64,000 bases of DNA. Source: DASWJZ01 sp963761005 (lineage in GTDB: Bacteria; Pseudomonadota; Alphaproteobacteria; Rhizobiales; Afifellaceae). Location: positions 1 through 64,000 of the forward strand of contig CAVXFK010000011.1 in NCBI GenBank assembly GCA_963761005.1, given 5' to 3'. The first letter of the stretch is position 1. The number at the start of each line of letters is the position of its first letter. The notes beneath the pieces are model-generated. The model did not search any database, had not been told where the DNA came from, and was given only the letters and a program-made list of their open reading frames with translations. Positions 61,996 to 64,000 of this stretch are shown piece after piece. Made by a program: the position numbers and the translations under genes.

Positions 61996-64000
61996 TTGAG
62001 CCGGCGCGAGGCCGTGGATTCTCCGATCGGCCGGTTTCAAAGGCTGCGCCCGCTGCTGGTGCCGTTCTTCAGCGTTGTCTTCGCGATCCTTGCGGTGATC
62101 GCGGTCCGTGCGGTGATTGAGGACGTCGGGCCGGCGCAGGTTCGCGCCGCGCTGGCCGCCGTATCATCAAAGCAGATTGCGCTGGCGCTGCTCCTGACCG
62201 TCGTGAGCTTTACAGCCATCGGGAGCTTCGACGTACTCTCGGTCCGCGCCGTGGCGCCTGGCGCGATCTCTGGCGGCAGGGCGGCGATTGCCGGCGCCAC
62301 GTCGCACGCGGTCTCAAATCTTCTCGGGTTCGGCGCGGTGACATCCGGGGTCATGCGCTACCGCATCTACTCGTCGGTCGGACTCGACGCCGCTGACATC
62401 CTGCGCATCTACGCCAATTCCTCAGTCACGTTCTGGTTCGGGTTCGTCGCACTCCTGGCGGCGGCGCTGATCCTCGATCCACGCGGCATCACCGCGCTGC
62501 GCCCGCTCGGAATCCGCGTCGAAATCTTCCTCGGATTGGGACTAGCGGCGGCGCTTGCCTTTGTGGTCGCTTGGCTCGGACGCGCGCCCCGCGTGCTCCG
62601 GATCGCCCGCTGGTCGCTGCCGCTGCCCCGCCGCGAGATCGCGGTCGGCCAGATCATCGTCGGCTCGATCGACCTCGCCGCCTCTGCCGGCGTCCTCTAC
62701 GTGCTGCTCCAGCCCGAGGCGATGCCGGCCTTTCCTTATTTCATCGTGCTCTATTGCGGCGCCATCCTGCTCGGCCTCGTAAGCCACGCGCCCGGCGGCT
62801 TCGGCGTCTTCGAGGCGGCAATCATCGCCGCGCTCGGACACGCGATGAGTGCCGAGGTGATCGCCGGCCTGATCATCTATCGCCTAGTCTACTACGTCGT
62901 CCCCTTCGCCATTGCTGCGACCGGGCTCGCGGTCTGGGAGGCGCTTCGCAACAAACGGCGCATCTCCGTGGCGGCGAGCCAGACCGCGCGGCTCCTGCGC
63001 CCGCTCGTCCCGATGGCGGCGGCGCTGATCGCTTTTCTCGCCGGCGTGCTCCTGCTCTTCTCGGTGGCGCTTCCGCCGGAGGTGGAGCGGCTGCGGAGCA
63101 TCCAGCAATGGCTGCCGCTCGCCGTCGTCGAAGGCTCGCATCTGATCGGCAGCATCATCGGCGTGGCGCTGCTTCTCGTGGCGCGCGGGCTTTTGCGGCG
63201 GCTGAGCGCGGCGTGGCTCTTGACCGAGATCCTGCTCCTCGGCGGAGCGGCCGCGTCACTCCTGAAGGGGCTCGACTGGGACGAAGCGACGCTGCTTCTT
63301 GCGACGGCGCTCGTGCTCTTCGTCTTCCGCGGCGCTTTCTACCGCGGCGGCCCGGCGACGGCGCTGCGCGTCTCGCCCGGCTGGCTGGCGATGGTGATAT
63401 CGGCGTCGATCGCCGCCGGCTGGCTCGGCTTCTTTTCCAACCGTCACATCGAATATTCGCAAGAGCTCTGGTGGCAGTTCGCCTGGCACGGCAACGCTCC
63501 GCGCTTCCTCCGCGCGATGGTGGTCGTCTCGGCGATCCTCGTCTGGGCGGCGGTCGATCTCTTCATGCGGCGCGCCTTCGAGGCGAAATTCGTGCCCGAT
63601 TCCGTGACCGACGAGATCCGCGCGCTCGTTGCCGCTTCGCCGCTCACGCAGACCAATGTCGCGCTTCTCGGCGACAAGAAGTTCCTCGTAAGCGGCGACC
63701 GCGCGGGCTTTCTCATGTATGGCCGCGCCGGGCGAAGCTGGATCACGATGGGCGATCCAGTCGGCGCGGAGGCCGCTGCGCCCGATCTCATTTGGTCGTT
63801 CCGCGAGCTTGCCGACCGCGCCGGCGGCAATGCCGTCTACTACGCCGTCGGGCAGAGCTACATGCCGGTCTATATCGACATGGGATTCTCGATCCTGAAG
63901 ATCGGCGAGATTGCGCGCGTTGCGCTGCAGGATTTTACGCTCGAAGGCGCGAAGCGCGGCGACTTCCGGCGTGCCGCCCGGCGCTTGGAGCGCGAAGGGA
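61996..64000 (+). CDS. mprF: MprF-like phosphatidylglycerol lysyltransferase, partial
   Basis: The gene begins at TTG 61996 with GGGAGGA six bases upstream and is cut by the window end. About 668 residues are seen. The flippase-like membrane domain has many helices (ILLGLVSHAPGGFGVFEAAI near residue 255 is the family signature). After about residue 530 the soluble DUF2156 synthase domain starts (NVALLGDKKFLVSGDRAGFL; MYGRAGRSWITMGDPVGAEA). MprF/LpiA adds lysine or another amino acid to phosphatidylglycerol, protecting against acid and cationic peptides. Confidence 0.88.
   Translation, partial: MSRREAVDSPIGRFQRLRPLLVPFFSVVFAILAVIAVRAVIEDVGPAQVRAALAAVSSKQIALALLLTVVSFTAIGSFDVLSVRAVAPGAISGGRAAIAGATSHAVSNLLGFGAVTSGVMRYRIYSSVGLDAADILRIYANSSVTFWFGFVALLAAALILDPRGITALRPLGIRVEIFLGLGLAAALAFVVAWLGRAPRVLRIARWSLPLPRREIAVGQIIVGSIDLAASAGVLYVLLQPEAMPAFPYFIVLYCGAILLGLVSHAPGGFGVFEAAIIAALGHAMSAEVIAGLIIYRLVYYVVPFAIAATGLAVWEALRNKRRISVAASQTARLLRPLVPMAAALIAFLAGVLLLFSVALPPEVERLRSIQQWLPLAVVEGSHLIGSIIGVALLLVARGLLRRLSAAWLLTEILLLGGAAASLLKGLDWDEATLLLATALVLFVFRGAFYRGGPATALRVSPGWLAMVISASIAAGWLGFFSNRHIEYSQELWWQFAWHGNAPRFLRAMVVVSAILVWAAVDLFMRRAFEAKFVPDSVTDEIRALVAASPLTQTNVALLGDKKFLVSGDRAGFLMYGRAGRSWITMGDPVGAEAAAPDLIWSFRELADRAGGNAVYYAVGQSYMPVYIDMGFSILKIGEIARVALQDFTLEGAKRGDFRRAARRLEREG

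Overview
This 64 kb window is GC-rich chromosomal DNA from an alphaproteobacterium, most likely a member of the Hyphomicrobiales (Rhizobiales). The evidence is a gene-transfer-agent (GTA) type capsid and tail cluster, sRNAs of the rhizobial MmgR/suhB type, a FeuP/FeuQ two-component system, and the gene order ccmIEFH - degP - response regulator/kinase - glnE - pleC-like kinase - pepN, which I recall from rhizobia. No rRNA or tRNA gene was found, so the genus stays open.

Layout. (1) 1-7.5 kb: a decayed IS256-type element, then a DUF1062 protein, a secreted protein of unknown function, a sulfotransferase, a class III nucleotide cyclase with TolB-like and TPR-like regions, a SAM methyltransferase and a cupin. 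(2) 7.7-11.5 kb: two inverted IS1595/ISXO2-type elements, one invaded by an IS5-type element. Between them lie a one-domain retropepsin-like gene and a broken gene. (3) 11.5-12.4 kb: a 79-bp direct repeat on both sides of a small mono-haem cytochrome gene. (4) 12.4-33.9 kb: a GTA-like cluster in canonical order: small and large terminase, portal, g3.5, protease, capsid, g6-g10.1, a short tape measure, g12-g14, the g15 baseplate protein, a DUF2793 fibre-like protein and a probable lysis cassette. Most structural genes between portal and g13 carry frameshifts, mainly single-base insertions. Unrelated genes have been inserted: an EamA transporter, a small membrane protein between two copies of g3.5, and a HEPN-type gene pair. 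Between terminase and portal sit three MmgR-like sRNA genes in a row, each with its own promoter and terminator. (5) 34-64 kb: intact housekeeping genes: feuN-like/feuP/feuQ, a surface-antigen lipoprotein, cytochrome c maturation (ccmI with a triplicated C-terminal module, ccmE, ccmF, ccmH), degP, a second two-component system, glnE, an ArsR/SRPBCC pair with visible operators, a pleC-like kinase, pepN, DUF1127/LysR, a NUDIX hydrolase, a ZnuA-like protein, a DUF1328 protein, a cyclophilin-like protein, a broken membrane protein gene, folD and the start of an mprF-like gene.

Two patterns run across the window. First, three families of palindromic repeats (REP-like) occur many times. In four cases (GTA g1, the prohead protease, the g14 peptidase and ccmH) a palindrome lies in frame just after the start codon, so it is written into the N-terminus of the protein. 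Second, frameshifts concentrate in the GTA and IS genes and are absent from the 34-58 kb housekeeping block. This fits relaxed selection on the GTA, although local sequence error cannot be excluded from the sequence alone.
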